Notes: generated by a model from the letters alone, not told the origin. Positions 1-12,925 are shown, counted from the stretch's first letter. The stretch: 64,000 nt of DNA from Mesostigma viride (GCA_009746045.1 RPFO01000348.1:1372301-1436300); one strand, 5' to 3'. Numbers and translations are program-made.

Positions 1-625
1 ACGCTCCCCTCAAGGGAAACGGAGACTTGATCAAGCCAAGCCTGGGCCGCCCCTGATTGTTCAAGCTCCCATGCAGACCGGCGGCCATCCAGTCGGCACA
101 GCCTGTATACGATGTAGTATAGTTACCCGCGTAGGTCTTTTGCTGTTTTTCATGAACACAGGCAAGGAAGACACTAGGACTGACGACAGTGGACACGCCG
201 CCGCGTGCCCCGGGGCAGGCGACAGTGGACGGCCTGGGCGGGGCAGACGAGGTCGCAGGCCTGCTGGATCCCAAGGTAAGAATCGACTGCACAGCCTGCA
301 CGAAGGGGAAGGGGTGACCAAGTCGGGGATGGCGCTGACGGCGCTGGGGACCAACCGGCGGATCTCCGCCCAGGCCTGAGCAACAGAGCCAAGGAAGGCG
401 GCGGGGGCGAGGCGAGCTAGGGGCGCGGGTGAGCCCACACCCGCCCATGCGGCAGGGGACTCAGGGTGGCCAAGCGCATGGAGTGAGCTGGCAGGCTATA
501 GGGCCGGAGAGGAGCACCTGCAAGGCGGCCTAGCTGAATGCGCTCGTTGTGGCCCTCGATTTGCGGCAAGCCGCGCCAAGTGCCGGGGGGGGGCGCCACG
601 GAGCCAGTGAACCACCCGCGGGTGA
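1..625 (-). mobile_element. LINE fragment running off the left edge
   Basis: Minus frames between 600 and 1 resemble the middle of the 3480-5280 element (LARLAPAAFLGSVAQAWAE block at about 415-360) but contain a scrambled or substituted interior and several stops. Bases 1-60 match the segment found at 3370-3420 of the antisense copy. Decayed. Confidence -1.
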
Positions 626-647
626 ATATATATTCATTGAGAATGTT

Positions 648-2418
648 GTCTAATCACCAAGAAAATGTCCTCATATGAGGACATTTTTAAGCATGGATAC
701 CATTTGTAATAACTCACATATTTCAACATATCCATGGGTACGGCATGGAACCATGTTCATTTATGATATGTTCAAGAGTAGCAATGCTTAACATCCATGA
801 AATATGCTCATTGTATAATGGTTTGCGATTTATGAATGCAGGGGGGTCGCTACGCGAGTGACCAACAAGCACTCAAGTCAACAATATGCCCAGAAAGAAG
901 GCAGGGCCAGGTCATGGCTGGTCCTGAAAATGCACCCAAGGTGCCCACAACATGTCTACGTTACACCCTCGCTATCCTAGACCCTGCAGCCTGCCGGGGG
1001 GGGCCCAAAATGTAACTGGCAGCCAGGGACCATGGTGCAGGCCAAATAGCAGGTGTAAAGCTAGCTCAAAGCTAGCCCAGTCCAAAGAATGAAATAAGAA
1101 GCAAATACTTGCCAAGGTTAGGTCCATGATCGTTATTGGACGCTTGGCTGCCACCACGGTGCTCGACAATGATGCTGAAGCCTTCAATTATATATGAAGC
1201 AGATACTGCAAAGAGGCACAAATAGCAATACAAGCACAATGTAAGCATGACAAGCTCAAGTTTCCAAGCCAGTCTAGCTCACTTGGACATGAGGTTAAGC
1301 GTTAGAAACATATGGGCAACATCCCAGCAAGCCTTGAAAAAGTTTTCAGCAACAAGGCAGTATATGTGTTAAATCAAACTACCACATTGCAACTAAGCAC
1401 AGTGACTTCTACTTGCTGCTGTTTTGACGACGCAAGGCCGTTTACCTTTTCAGTGACACCACGGGAAAAGAAAGCATTACCCAGCAAACTTCCTTTAAGT
1501 TCTCCGGACATAGGCGTAATCACAACCACGACGTTGGGCATTGAAAAGAACCGGAATCATTAAGTCTGCGGGAGTAATAAGCTACGATACTCTTGACACG
1601 CTTGTTTAGAACGATGCGGTTGCGGATGACATCCGGAACCTTGTTCTTGACGTGCGCCCAGGCCGCCAGCTGCGCGGGACAGCTCAAGAAATATATATTA
1701 AAGGACGGTGACGCCCGGGAAGCACCCAGCCTTGCGGCAAAAGTAAAATATGGCTCGCGCTCGCCGTGGTTTTCGCCAGGCGTGACTGCGATATCACGAC
1801 GAAAAAATGGAGACTCTTTGACCCATCTAACTGCCCAGGTCCCTCTGTTGCCCGGGTCGCCCATTAACCCAGAAGCGTACCATAACCCATACTCGCGATA
1901 TCCGCAGCTACTGGGCGGAAAAAGAAATTGTAAAACCGAACTGCATACTGACCTATCATGCCATCTACGTAGCTTCCAGATTTTCTTCAACGATGCCAAA
2001 ATCCGTTCATGAACAATATTTTCGACATATACAAAGCAACTGCACGTCAAAAGCAGCATCTTCGAAATGACTAGATGATGATCTAAAGTTCTGTCTTCAT
2101 TCGGGGCAAAATAATGGCCTATAACGTTCAGGCAAGCCTCAGAACTGGAACGACCCCATAGCCGTCACTCGACAAAATACTCGATTACATTGCAGCGTTC
2201 TTGCTGTAGTAGGTACTTTTCCTCGCCTCATATTTTCCAGGTACGGTCGGCCCCTGTCGACCCCGGGGGCCTTGCGCGCTCAGTACCTATCCCAGTTTCG
2301 CGCCAAAACCCACCAGGGATCCTCAGGACCAACTTTGGCGCCAAAACCGCCCCCCTGACCCCCCCCGTCTCAAACGAGGACTATGTCCTCAAATGAGGAC
2401 ATTTGGTTTTTGGACAAT
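648..2418. mobile_element. Putative 1.77-kb DNA transposon with imperfect TIRs
   Basis: The left end (TTGTCTAATCACC... then a palindrome AATGTCCTCATATGAGGACA at 664-688) and the reverse complement of the right end (CTATTGTCC... then ATGTCCTCATTTGAGGACAT at 2383-2404) are similar over about 36 bp. The unit splits the retrotransposon 3' end. The uninterrupted version of the junction is present at 6701-6760, so this is an insertion. The interior has no recognised transposase. Confidence -1.
1520..2059 (-). CDS. Hypothetical ORF inside the 1.77-kb element
   Basis: 179-codon open frame on the minus strand (first ATG-type start at 2059). The composition looks protein-like rather than random (LWYASGLMGDPGNRGTWAVRW, RIVLNKRVKSIVAYYSRRL) but no domain is recognised. 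It could be an element protein, a captured exon or chance. Confidence -1.
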   Translation of the reverse strand: MLLLTCSCFVYVENIVHERILASLKKIWKLRRWHDRSVCSSVLQFLFPPSSCGYREYGLWYASGLMGDPGNRGTWAVRWVKESPFFRRDIAVTPGENHGEREPYFTFAARLGASRASPSFNIYFLSCPAQLAAWAHVKNKVPDVIRNRIVLNKRVKSIVAYYSRRLNDSGSFQCPTSWL

Positions 2419-2424
2419 AGATTA

Positions 2425-3433
2425 CGGAGGTAAGATAGGCATGCAACATAAGGAAAAACCCGATAACTGGGAGAATAACCCTGAAGAAATTAATAGTAGT
2501 CTGACACAGACATCCAAGGATCACGCCAGCTGCACAAGGTACAACTAACTATACATCACAAAACTACACGCAGCAACAGCGCTGCCGGCCCACCATGCAG
2601 GCCTGGAAGGGATCTAGACCGCATGGGTTGCGACAAAGTCGGCCCGGGTGCGGCGGAATAACACATCAGCCACGGTGCGAGTGAGGGCGAGTGACAGGCG
2701 CTGCCGCCAATACGAGGACCACGTGCGGGCCGACCACGGGGCGGTCTGACCCTCGAGGTCGAGGCGGTCTTCACGGCCCTGGCAGCACTCGTGGAAAAAC
2801 TCCGCTGTCTTGGGGCCCATGGCCCCGAACTCCTCAAGGACAAAGGGGATGACCCGGTGGGGCCCCACATTGCCGTAGGAGGCAAACTTGTCGCGCTCAG
2901 CCACAGCGGCAGCAGCGCCGGCATCCACAGCCGCCCGGAGGATGTGGCGACCGGAAAGCGGCCGAGCCACGGAGACATCGATGAGCAGGTGGCATGAACC
3001 CTGCCCGTCGTAGTCAAGCACGGTAATGTCGGGGCGGTGGTCGGGTGAGTAGAGGGCGGCCCCATCCGCGTCCTCGCACTTGATGGTGGAGTGGGGAAAG
3101 ACCGACCGAACCATGGCACACACCACCCGGAGGAGTCTGAGCGGTATGGAGATAGAGGAACCAGTTATGGTTCTGCTGGCCACCCATGCACGCGATGTAG
3201 TGCGTCCCAGTAGTATCCAGAGTGCTCAAGCCCGCAGCTGCCGCAGGACGCACCCGCCGTGATGAGAGGTTGCGGGGCAAAGAGCTGGTGGCGGAGAGCG
3301 ATGGCGTAAAGGGCCGGAACCAGCGTGAACAAAGGGCTCATGGGGAGGGCGCGCAGGAATGCGGACCCCACGCTCCCCTCAAGGGAAACGGAGTGAAGCC
3401 AAGCCTTCCCCTGATCGTTCAAGCTCGTGGGTG
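2425..3433 (-). mobile_element. Same LINE family, 3' end copy, antisense
   Basis: Minus-strand frames 3433-3014 and 3183-2614 repeat the finger, RPDITVLDY...LIDVSVARP endonuclease site and C-terminal tail of the plus copy at 3480-5280, with a frameshift near 3180. Downstream comes the family 3' UTR with the GCATGCC and TTATGTTGC blocks. It is head-to-head with the plus copy at about 3433-3450. Confidence -1.
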
Positions 3434-3479
3434 AATATATATAGGGGGCTACGGCCAGCCCGGCCAACTTGTTCACATC

Positions 3480-5280
3480 ATGGAGGACGGCACTCGCGGC
3501 GGCCTGCTGTCGCGGTCGGGCACCCAGCAAGGGGACCCCCTGGGACCCCTGTACTTTGCCGCCCCCCTCCAGGGTTGCCTCCAAGCGGTCCATGCTGCCC
3601 ACCCGGCGGTCGCTATTCAGGCCTACTTGGATGATATCTACCTTCTGGGCCCTGTGCCGGACACCACCGCGGCTCTGCTGGCACTGCAGACCGCGGTGGC
3701 CGACATCAACCTCCAGTTGACCCTGGCCAAGTGCGCGGTGTACTCGCCCCAAGGTGATTGCTCCGGCTTTCCGCCCCAGCTCTTGGGCCGGGACGAGCGC
3801 CTCCATGGGTTGGATGTCCTCGGCGTTCCGGTTGGCGACCCCGCGTTTGTCATCGATGCGCTGCGGGCCGCCCTCGAGGCACGCACTGAGGTACTGCCCT
3901 TGATTGCGCGCCTTCATGATTCGCAGACCAAGGGTCTGCTTCTGTGGTTTTGCGCTCACCCTCGCGTCGTTCACTGGCTCCGGGGCGCTCTTCCGGCTCA
4001 GGTCCGGCTGGCTGCCGAGGGCCACGACGAACGCATCCAGTCGGCCTTGGCGCAGCTGGTCCCGCCGGGGCCCCGACCTCCCGCCACATGCTATTCGCAT
4101 TGCCTCCCTGCCTGCACGGATGGGTGGCTGCGGTCTGACTCGTGCCGCCCGGCTGGCCCCGGCAGCATTTTTGGGCTCCGTCGCTCAGTCGTGGGCGGAA
4201 AGCTGCCGGCTCCTGCCCCTTTTGGCAACGGCAGCGCCTGACCTCCTGGACCCCAGCAGCCCTTTGCCCTTCGTCACCGCCATCCAGGAGGCCTATGCTG
4301 AGATCCAGCAGGCCTGTTCTCCCGTCCGTGCCGCTCAGGCGGTACAGCGCCACCTCCCTCGCGGCACTCCCTCGGTCGCCTCCGTTCAATCTCCCGCCGC
4401 ATTCCCTGCTCGCGTCATCGATAAACACCAGAAAACCTACGCGGGTATTCTGCACACGGCTGATTGGATTGCTCTTTTCGCGGACCTCAACGCCCAGGGA
4501 CGTGCGTGGCTGTTCTCGCTTTCCTTGCGGAGTGTGGGCTCGGCGTACCTTCGTGCTCTTCCCATGGCCCCCCCATTCGCCTTGGCTCCCAGCCACTACT
4601 CGGTGGCGCTCCGGCACCAGCTATTTGCCCCGCAGCCTCTTGTTCCGGCCGGGCGGCCTTGTGGTAGCTGTGGGCAGCCGCTGGATCCCACGGGGACTCA
4701 CTACCTTGCCTGCATGGGGGGCCAACAGAATCAGAATTGGTATTTGTATTTGCACACTGTCCTCCTGACGGTGGTGCTCGCCATGATTCGGTCGGTTTTC
4801 CCCCACGCGAACATCCGGTCCGAGGATGCGGATGGCGCTGCCTTCTATTCCCCCAACCACCGGCCTGACATCGTGGTGCTGGACTTTGAGGGGGGTGGCC
4901 GGCATCTGCTTATTGACGTTTCGGTGGCGCGGCCCTTGGCTCTTAGCCACGTGGCTGGGGCCTCCCTCACGGCAGGTTACACGGCGGACCGGGCGGAGCG
5001 GGCCAAGCTCCTGGCCTACGGCGACGTCGGGCACCATCGCGTGGTGCCCTTTGTCCTGGAGGAGTTTGGGGCCATGGGGCCCCTGACCTCCGCCTTCTTC
5101 AAGGAGTGTTGCCGGCTCCGGGAGGACCGGCTGGACCTGGAGGGCCAGCGGGCCCCATGGTCGGCGCGGACCTGGACGTCATATTGGCGTCAGCGCTTGT
5201 CGGTGGCGCTGACTCGGGCCATGGCTGACATCATGCTCCGCCGTACGCGGGCTGATTTTGCGGTGCAGCAGGGCTATTAG
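3480..5280 (+). pseudogene. Non-LTR retrotransposon ORF2: RT 3' half plus RLE-type endonuclease
   Basis: From 3480 the frame encodes reverse-transcriptase motifs SRSGTQQGDPLGP and AYLDDIYLLG (catalytic YLDD). At about 4075-4090 the reading must shift into the frame ending with TAG at 5278-5280. The second part has a C-x2-C-x9-H-x3-C finger (CGSCG...HYLAC) followed by RPDIVVLDF...LLIDVSVARP. This is the arrangement of the restriction-like endonuclease of R2-type elements. The copy is 5'-truncated: N-terminal RT motifs are absent before 3450. The UTR runs to about 5445. A single frameshift makes it a recent pseudogene and the best copy here. Confidence -1.
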
Positions 5281-5589
5281 GTTCCTCCCGTTAGGCGTTT
5301 CCATTGGTCTTATCGTAGTATAGAGCTTTGACATGGCTCTGTATATAGGTTTATAGCTGGGCGTTTGCTTTGGTTTTAGTGATTTCACTCTGCTGTAAGT
5401 ATAATTATATTTTTAATATATATAGGATCGATTTATCATTCTAGCTCAATGAATATAGTAGTATATAGGATCGATTGTCCCATGCTGGCTGTAGTTGTTT
5501 TGTCGTGGTATCTCTTGTAATTAGCGTTGGCTTTGTTTATTTTTACGTGGGGGCCTTTACTCTGATGTAAGTATTCATATTTTTAAATA

Positions 5590-5662
5590 TATAGTACAGT
5601 GGATGCCTGCGCTGCTGCCGCCGTGGCTGCGCGCGACAAGTTTGCCTCCTACGGCAATGTAT
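5590..5662 (+). mobile_element. LINE shard
   Basis: About 70 bp matching the DAGAAAAVAERDKFASYGNV region of the endonuclease reading frame. It is cut off on both sides and embedded in AT-rich DNA. Confidence -1.
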
Positions 5663-5681
5663 CATCTCTGTATATCAGGGT

Positions 5682-6059
5682 ATGCCTCGTATTTCGGACG
5701 AGATTAGGCAGCGTAGGATAGCATTTGTAGCACATCTTGCTCGCACCAGCCAGGTTGACACCACCCTTGGTCTGGCCAGCCCCCAGCGGCTCGGCCAACC
5801 AGCCTGGCGGCATATTATCTTGACCTGGCCTGGCCCCAATGACATTCCCAGGAAGCTAGGTGAACCTGCCATGAACTACACCCGGATGTTGCTGGCCGAC
5901 CTAGTGGTCCCAGCTCAGTTTGAGCACCGCATCCACTCCCTCTCCCTTCTTTGGACTTCCATGCAGAACAAGAAGAGGTGGCAGAAGATTGTCCAGGCTC
6001 ACACGCCAGCCCCTGTGGGCAAGCCACCCCCCCCCAAGAGGAAGGGGCGTTTTTGCTGA
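5682..6059 (+). pseudogene. C-terminal fragment of a second LINE-type polymerase
   Basis: 125-codon frame starting MPRISDEIRQRRIAFVAHLAR. Basic, with an RR-x3-x2-H-x2-R block. This is typical of the extreme C-terminus of jockey/I/L1-like reverse transcriptases. It ends in a Pro/Lys-rich tail and TGA at 6059. No RT motifs are left. It is a different lineage from the RLE element around it. Confidence -1.
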
Positions 6060-6199
6060 GTAGTGTAGTTAGGATTTTCTAGACTAGATAGCTTAGAGTT
6101 AGGTTAGTTCGATTACGCGGCTTCTCCCACCTCCACCCATCCAACATGGAATATGTGCTACATGACCTCCCAACGGAGGCATGTTACAATTTAATTTAA

Positions 6200-6690
6200 T
6201 TTACGGCAATGTGGGGCCCCACGGTCGGGTCATCCCATTTGTCCTTGAGGAGTTTGGGGCCATGGGCCCCAAGACGGCGGAGTATTTCCACGAATGCTGC
6301 CAGCGCCGTGAAGACCGCCTCGACCTCGAGGGTGAGACCGCGGCCCCGTGCTCTGCCCGCACATGGTCCTCGTATTGGCGGCAGCGCCTGTCCCGCGCGC
6401 CCTCACTCGCACAATGGCTGATGTGTTATTCCGCCGCACCCGGGCCGACTTTGTCGCGACCCATGCGGTCTAGATCCCTCCCAGGCCTGGTGGGCGCCGG
6501 CAGCGATGTTGCTGCATGTCGTAGTTTTGTGATATGTAGTTAGTTGTACCTGGTGCAGCTGGCGTGATCCTTGCATGCCCGTACGTGTCAGCTTAGCATA
6601 CTATTATTTTCTTTAGGGTTCTTCTCCTTTTCGGGTTTTTCCTTATGTTGCATGCCAATCTCACCTCCGCAATTTATCATTCTCAATGCA
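6200..6690 (+). mobile_element. LINE 3' end copy
   Basis: Starts in the endonuclease frame (YGNVGPHGRVIPFVLEEFGAMGPKTAEYF), degrades through frameshifts at about 6340 and 6400, then runs into the family 3' UTR, ending with the CACCTCCGCAATTTATCATT terminus. Confidence -1.
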
Positions 6691-6760
6691 TACTATATAT
6701 TCATTGAGAATGATAAATTACGGAGGTGAGATTGGCATGCAACATAAGGAAAACCCCCGT
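6636..6760. repeat. Perfect tail-to-tail inverted repeat of the LINE terminus
   Basis: The last 55 bp of the LINE 3' end (6638-6692) are followed after a short AT spacer by their reverse complement (6704-6757). This forms a long cruciform-capable palindrome made of two LINE termini. Confidence -1.
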
Positions 6761-7364
6761 ACTATATGTAGTACAAATAAATAATACAATTAATAATATT
6801 ATTTGTATTATTCAGTTACGTGTAATATAATAATATTACACGTAACTGCGTCATTAATTTACATACCTAGCTCATGTGATACAGTAAGGCCGGCTATGAT
6901 ACAAAGTTACATTATATTATAATAACATGATTCCGTTCCTAGACCAGTCTGTGGGGGCTCCGCATGTGACCCAGCTTGGCATTCATAGCGATTCGGGCCG
7001 CGGTGACCACAACCCTGAGGACTCTTGCAGTCACGTGTACGTTGAAATTGAAATGACTCCATTGGGAGATCATGCAGCATGTATTCCAGGGCTGATGGAG
7101 GTGGGTGGGAACTGAGCCGCGAAAAACTAGCTAACTCTAATCTAACCTACAAAATGGCTATGTTGACTATGAATTCAGCCCTGATTTATTCCTATGCCAA
7201 TGATGTGAGCTGCAGCAACAACCGGGTGTAATGCTTGACTCGGGCTGTCCAAGGATATTGGCACGCTTCCGGTCCCGACCTATGGGTCACATCTGTAATC
7301 ATCACCACACTCAAGGCTCATCAAGCATAGTGGACCGTGTCCTGACTACTGAATGTATCTCAGG
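6761..7364. other. AT-rich spacer with a dispersed-repeat copy
   Basis: 6761-6925 is very AT-rich with self-complementary AATAATATTA blocks. 6930-7060 contains, in reverse orientation, the GGCCCGAATCGCTATGAATG repeat also seen near 32015 and 63095. I see no gene before the SEC63 stop codon. Confidence -1.
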
Positions 7365-10300
7365 TCAAGACGACTCGGCATCGTCATCATCATTTTCAGC
7401 GTCCTGCCCCGAGACATGGCTCGTCGCCTCATCATCGTCCTTGTCAGCGTCCCCATCGGAGCCCTGGCCATCCGCGTCGTTGTGGTTGGCCTCCCGCGTG
7501 CTCCCGTTCTGCTGCGAGCTGGACGTCCCCTCCGCCTTCTTCTTGGCCGGGCCCTGCGTCAGGCTATACTTTCCTTTCCCCTTGCCCTTGCCCGCGTCGT
7601 CTTCCTCTTCCTCATCTCCCTCCCCTTCCTCCTCCTCCTCGTCACTGTACTCCTCGTCTTCATAGTCCTCCTCCTCCTCGTCGGCCTCCTCGTCGTGCTC
7701 TTCCTCCTCCCCTTCTCCGTCCGAGTGAACGTCGTCGCCTTCGGCCCCACCCATGCCGCGCGTGCCCTTGCGCGATCGCTTGCCGACCTGCGGGGAACGC
7801 AGAGGCGGCGCAGGACAGGCATGGGTCACGACAAACAAAGGGGGCATGGTCATCAACCAAGACTTCAGTAGATTTACCAAGACTTACTAAAAATGACTTA
7901 CTACAGATGACCAAGACTTACCCTAAAAGATTTCTCTGTTGCCGACTACGTAAGAGATGTGGCCCATATGGACACAGCAGCAGGCGGCAGCATGAACAAC
8001 AAGAGGAGAAAGCCGATAGACAACCATCGCAACCCATCATTTGTGCAGCACAGGTCGCGCGCGGGGAACACAAGATGTGATACAAGACATCGGCAACACA
8101 GTCTTGCCACCGACACTTCCGTCAAAAGGAGCTATTTTACTGCCACCGACCATCAGTCGCAACTACTGTGATCCAAAGCCAGCCAGAACCAGCTCCCTCA
8201 TCTACTTCTAGACAAGCTTTCTAGAAGCGATGCCACAGTGGAGATAACGGAATCATAAATAGCATATTTGTGGGTGTGTTTCTTAGCCATTCATCTCATG
8301 GCCAGTTGTGCAAAAACAATTCTAGCCACCGAGACAAGTCCCGGCTCCTCTGCTCCCACCTGCACCACGACAGCTCGGGCTCGAGCCCATGTAAAACGTA
8401 GCCTATGTAGCCACAACCCTGTGAGAATAGCCTGCTGAGCCAACGCTACTGCGGCATAAGATATGAATCAAACACTATTCAGGCCATTCGCTGTATTTTC
8501 TTCTTGTCAGTTCTTTTTGTCGGCATTCGACCCATCCGATGCGCCGCTCATGAAACATGCCATGTGCTTTGCTGACTGCCTAGCGCCCTGTCCCCGCCCA
8601 TCAAGCTATGCAGGGCCGCCCCAATATTGGGTGAGGTAGATTATTATTACTACCCCTTCGCAAGTCAAACCTATTAGTGTTGGATTCCAATTCTCTAGCA
8701 CCACTTTTTTTTCCAGTACTATTTCTAGTAGTCTAACATAAACTTGGGCTTTGTGGGACAGGTGTCTTGATGAGGCAGCCCCTTGGTGACTTGGCCATGC
8801 ATTGGCCAGCCCAGCATGACGGTCCCACCGCTTCAAAACGCACCACAACTTTTCGACGCGGCTAGATACCGGCTGCATCGCTCGCTTGAAAAATGCAGTT
8901 CCTCACCTTGAGCTTACGAAGCGCGTTTCTAAAGAGGTGGGAGAGCAAATTCAGTACTAGTGTAGCCACCCACCTTGAGCTTGATGGTGATTTTCTTCTC
9001 GACGCCGATCCAGCAGTCGGAGATGACGTGCAGCTGCGCATGCACTCGGGGCAAGGGAAGAGAGCCACACAGCGAGTGAGCAGCGGAACCCGTGCGCTAG
9101 CAGGGGAGCAAGCAAGTGAGCCAGCGAGCGGGCACGCATGTGAGCGAGCGAATCACTGGCCACATGCGCAAGTAAGCAGGTGGATGAGGGAGAAAGTGGG
9201 CACAGAGGGCAAGCGAGCACGGCTGGAGTGCTTGCGCACACCCAAGGGGCAGGCATAAACACAAGGGGGGGGATAAGACCTATAACATCATCATATCATA
9301 AGGAGATAAGACTCCCAAACAAAGCTCGGCTATCTGCGGAGAAGGAAAGAAAAAAAAAAGAAGAAACGTTGTTTTCAAGAGGAAAAAAAGAAAAGGCGTC
9401 TTCATGCTTCAAGGGCAAATCGTGTTCCTCCTCTTCAAGGGCAAATCGTGTTCCTCCTCTTCAAGGGCAAATCGTGTTCCTCCTCTTCAAGGGCAAATCG
9501 TGTTCCTCCTCTTCAAGGGCAAATCGTGTTCCTCCTGAGCTCTTCTTCTCACCGTGAGCATGAAGGGCCGCGACTCCCCGAGGGAGGCGGGTGCCAGGAA
9601 CTTAGCCTCCTGCAGCCGATATCCCGCCTTCACCTTGGCCAGCACGTCCGCGGGCGTACGCGCCGACTCCAGCAGGTAGCTGGCTGCCTCGTCTGGTTTC
9701 ATCTGCGTCCACCAGTAGGCAGAGGGTGGCCAGTAGGGTGGGGGTGGGGGTGGCAGGGGGTTGGCAGTTAGGGGTGGGGGGGGTGGCCGGGGGTGGCCAG
9801 TAGGGGCAAGATGAACTGGAAATGACGATGGGAACAATGGTCAGGGAATATTCTGATTGCGGAAACAATGGTCAGGAAAATACAATTGGGAACAAAGGTC
9901 AGGGAGCAACGACAAAGGAACAGTGATCGGGCAAGGACCGTTGGGTGGCAAGGGTAGGCCGTGATGATGGGACGACAACACCTGCGGGTTGGGTAGCGAG
10001 GGTAGGCCGTGATGATGGGACGACAACACCTGCGGGTTGGGTAGCGAGGGTAGGCCGTGATGATGGGACGACAACACCCGCGGGTTGGGTAGCGAGGGTA
10101 GGCCGTGATGATGGGACGACAACACCTGCGGGTTGGGTGGCGAGGGTAGGCCGTGATGATGGGACGACAACACCTGCGGGTTGGGTAGCGAGGGTAGGCC
10201 GTGATGATGGGACGACAACACCTGCGGGTTGGGTAGCGAGGGTAGGCCGTGATGATGGGACGACAACACCTGCGGGTTGGGTAGCGAGGGTAGGCCGTGA

Positions 10301-12800
10301 TGATGGGACGACAACACCTGCGGGTTGGGTAGCGAGGGTAGGCCGTGATGATGGGACGACAACACCTGCGGGTTGGGTAGCGAGGGTAGGCCGTGATGAC
10401 GGGACGACAACACCTGCGGGTTGGGTAGCGAGGGTAGGCCGTGATGATGGGACGACAACACCTGCGGGTTGGGTGGCGAGGGTAGGCCGTGATGATGGGA
10501 CGACAACACCTGCGGGTTGGGTAGCGAGGGTAGGCCGTGATGATGGGACGACAACACCTGCGGGTTGGGTAGCGAGGGTAGGCCGTGATGATGGGACGAC
10601 AACACCTGCGGGTTGGGTAGCGAGGGTAGGCCGTGATGATGGGACGACAACACCTGCGGGTTGGGTAGCGAGGGTAGGCCGTGATGATGGGACGACAACA
10701 ACTGCGGGTTGGGTGGCGAGGGTAGGCCGTGATGATGGGACGACAACACCCGCGGGTTGGGTAGCGAGGGTAGGCCGTGATGATGGGACGACAACACCTG
10801 CGGGTTGGGTAGCGAGGGTAGGCCGTGATGACGGGACAACAACACCTGCGGGTTGGGTAGCGAGGGTAGGCCGTGATGATGGGACGACAACACCTGCGGG
10901 TTGGGTAGCAAGGGTAGGAAGCAACGACGGGAAGGCAGCTAACGTTCCAGCGGGTCAGGGAGTACGGAACGGTGACAGGAGTAAGAAACGGGGTTAGACG
11001 CCATGTCAGGAGTGGGTGATAAGCCAACGAGTGGCACCGAGGGCGAGGAGCTGACAGGCGTTGATGGAACAGATGGTTGTACTATGCTGAAAATGATATT
11101 GGTATTGCATCGTGCTGTGTTGCATTAGACCAACTGGACTAAATGAAGAGCGATACAATCTGTGCTTCCCACCACACATGAAATCATATTAGCTTAAATT
11201 ATATCAAATTAGATTACACGAATGCGTCACGGAGCACAAATCCTCGATACCCCAATCCCCATATACCCCCCAAACGGTATATATTTAGTGTGTGTGTGTG
11301 TGTGTGTGTGTGCGTGTGTGTGTGTGTTGGTGGGGGGTGGGGTGGTGTGTGTGTGTGGGGGGGGGGTACAGGTGCACTCACCATCGGGTTGTTCTCCATC
11401 GCCTTGCGCACCGACTCCAGCGCGGTGGCCTCGTCCTGCAGGAGCACCTTCTGGCCCACATATACCGCGTTGCTGCTGCTGTCCCCAAAGATGACCCACC
11501 AGCCCTCCTCCTGCATGCAATGACGATTTGACAATTATTTGAGGTCGATTAGATGATAAGTTCATCATATATTCATTTGACAATTATTCGAACCTGGAAT
11601 GGAACTGGTGCTCCAACTGGATCTGGTGATTCCGCCACGGCAGTTGCCAGTTGCCACGGGCGACCCCAGCAGCGAGATTCCGTGATTGGCATTTGTGTGC
11701 ATAGAGAAGCCCTGACCCGATGTAGGGAGCAATGGCGCAATACTGGAGGGTGAAGAGCCAGCAGAACATCGACTACGGCTTTGCAGGGTTGGCTTGCAAA
11801 CATGTTGGAATGAACCAATACAGGCACAGCAGCGAGCCGCCATAGACACAACCGTCCATAGTTGTACCCAAGAAACAGCATTGAATGGACTCAGCAACAC
11901 AAGAAACAGCATTGAATGGACTCAGCAACACACTAAACAGCATTGAATGGACTCAGCAACACAAGAAACAGCATTGAATCGACTCAGCAGCACACTTGCG
12001 ACATGAGCAAGGGTTCTCTTTTCAAAGGGGGGGTGGGGGTGGGGGGTATTCGACAGCCTAGAGCACATTCCTCCCTCCATCCACGCCCCCTGGGTGTTTA
12101 CCCATCCAGGACACCCCGTTGCTGTACCCACGATAAACGCGCACATGCGTCTAAGTCTGTGTCTAAGTAGCCAGGGCCACATTGCATTCATCTGGCGTCG
12201 CCGAGAGTACACGCTGGTGTATTGATTTATTGCTTTCCTTTTCATGTGCATGCGCTGGTGTAGGTTGTCTGGCATCCGGCACCTTCGTGCTTCAGCCTTT
12301 GCGTCTCGATGAGGCGTAGGGACCCTAGCCAGCATCAGCAAGACCAAACGACACACAACGTGTGTGCCCATAGTCGTGCGCCTGATTACTTACTTGCTTC
12401 ACACTCACTCTTCTGTTCCCTCGCCTCTTCATCACGGATGGCCAGGGGCGTGATCTACAACATTTAAGTCCGCGTGGTCTACGAAGGCTTCACAAAGCAG
12501 CAGCAAAAGCAGCAGCAGCAGCGGCGGCGGCGGCGCCCCTGCCGCCGCCGCCGATGACGCCGACAACGACAGCAAAAGCAGCAAAAGCAAAGGAGGAAGA
12601 CGAGGAAGACGAGGAAGACGAGGAAGACGAGGAAGAAGAAGAAGAAGAAGAAGAAGAAGAAGAAGAAGAAGAAGAAGAAGAAGAAGAAGAAGAAGAAGAA
12701 GAAGAAGAAGAAGAAGAAGAAGAAGAAGAAGAAGAAGAAGAAGAAGAAGAAGAAGAAGAAGAAGAAGAAGAAGAAGAAGAAGAAGAAGAAGAAGAAGAAG

Positions 12801-12832
<32 letters not shown>

Positions 12833-12894
12833 GAAGTAGAAGAGGCGGCAGCAGCAGCGATGGCGGCGGCAGCAGCGGTGGCGGCGGCAGCAAC

Positions 12895-12925
<31 letters not shown>

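Noticed and set aside
3165..4100. Minus-strand 311-codon frame
   Set aside because: Joins the antisense shadow of one LINE copy to the real frame of another; not a gene.
7353..7871. Plus-strand frame of 172 codons
   Set aside because: Antisense shadow of the acidic SEC63 C-terminal exon.
9768..11027. Long open frames of 340-420 codons on both strands over the 48-bp repeats
   Set aside because: Period divisible by three without stops; no start context; lies within a SEC63 intron.
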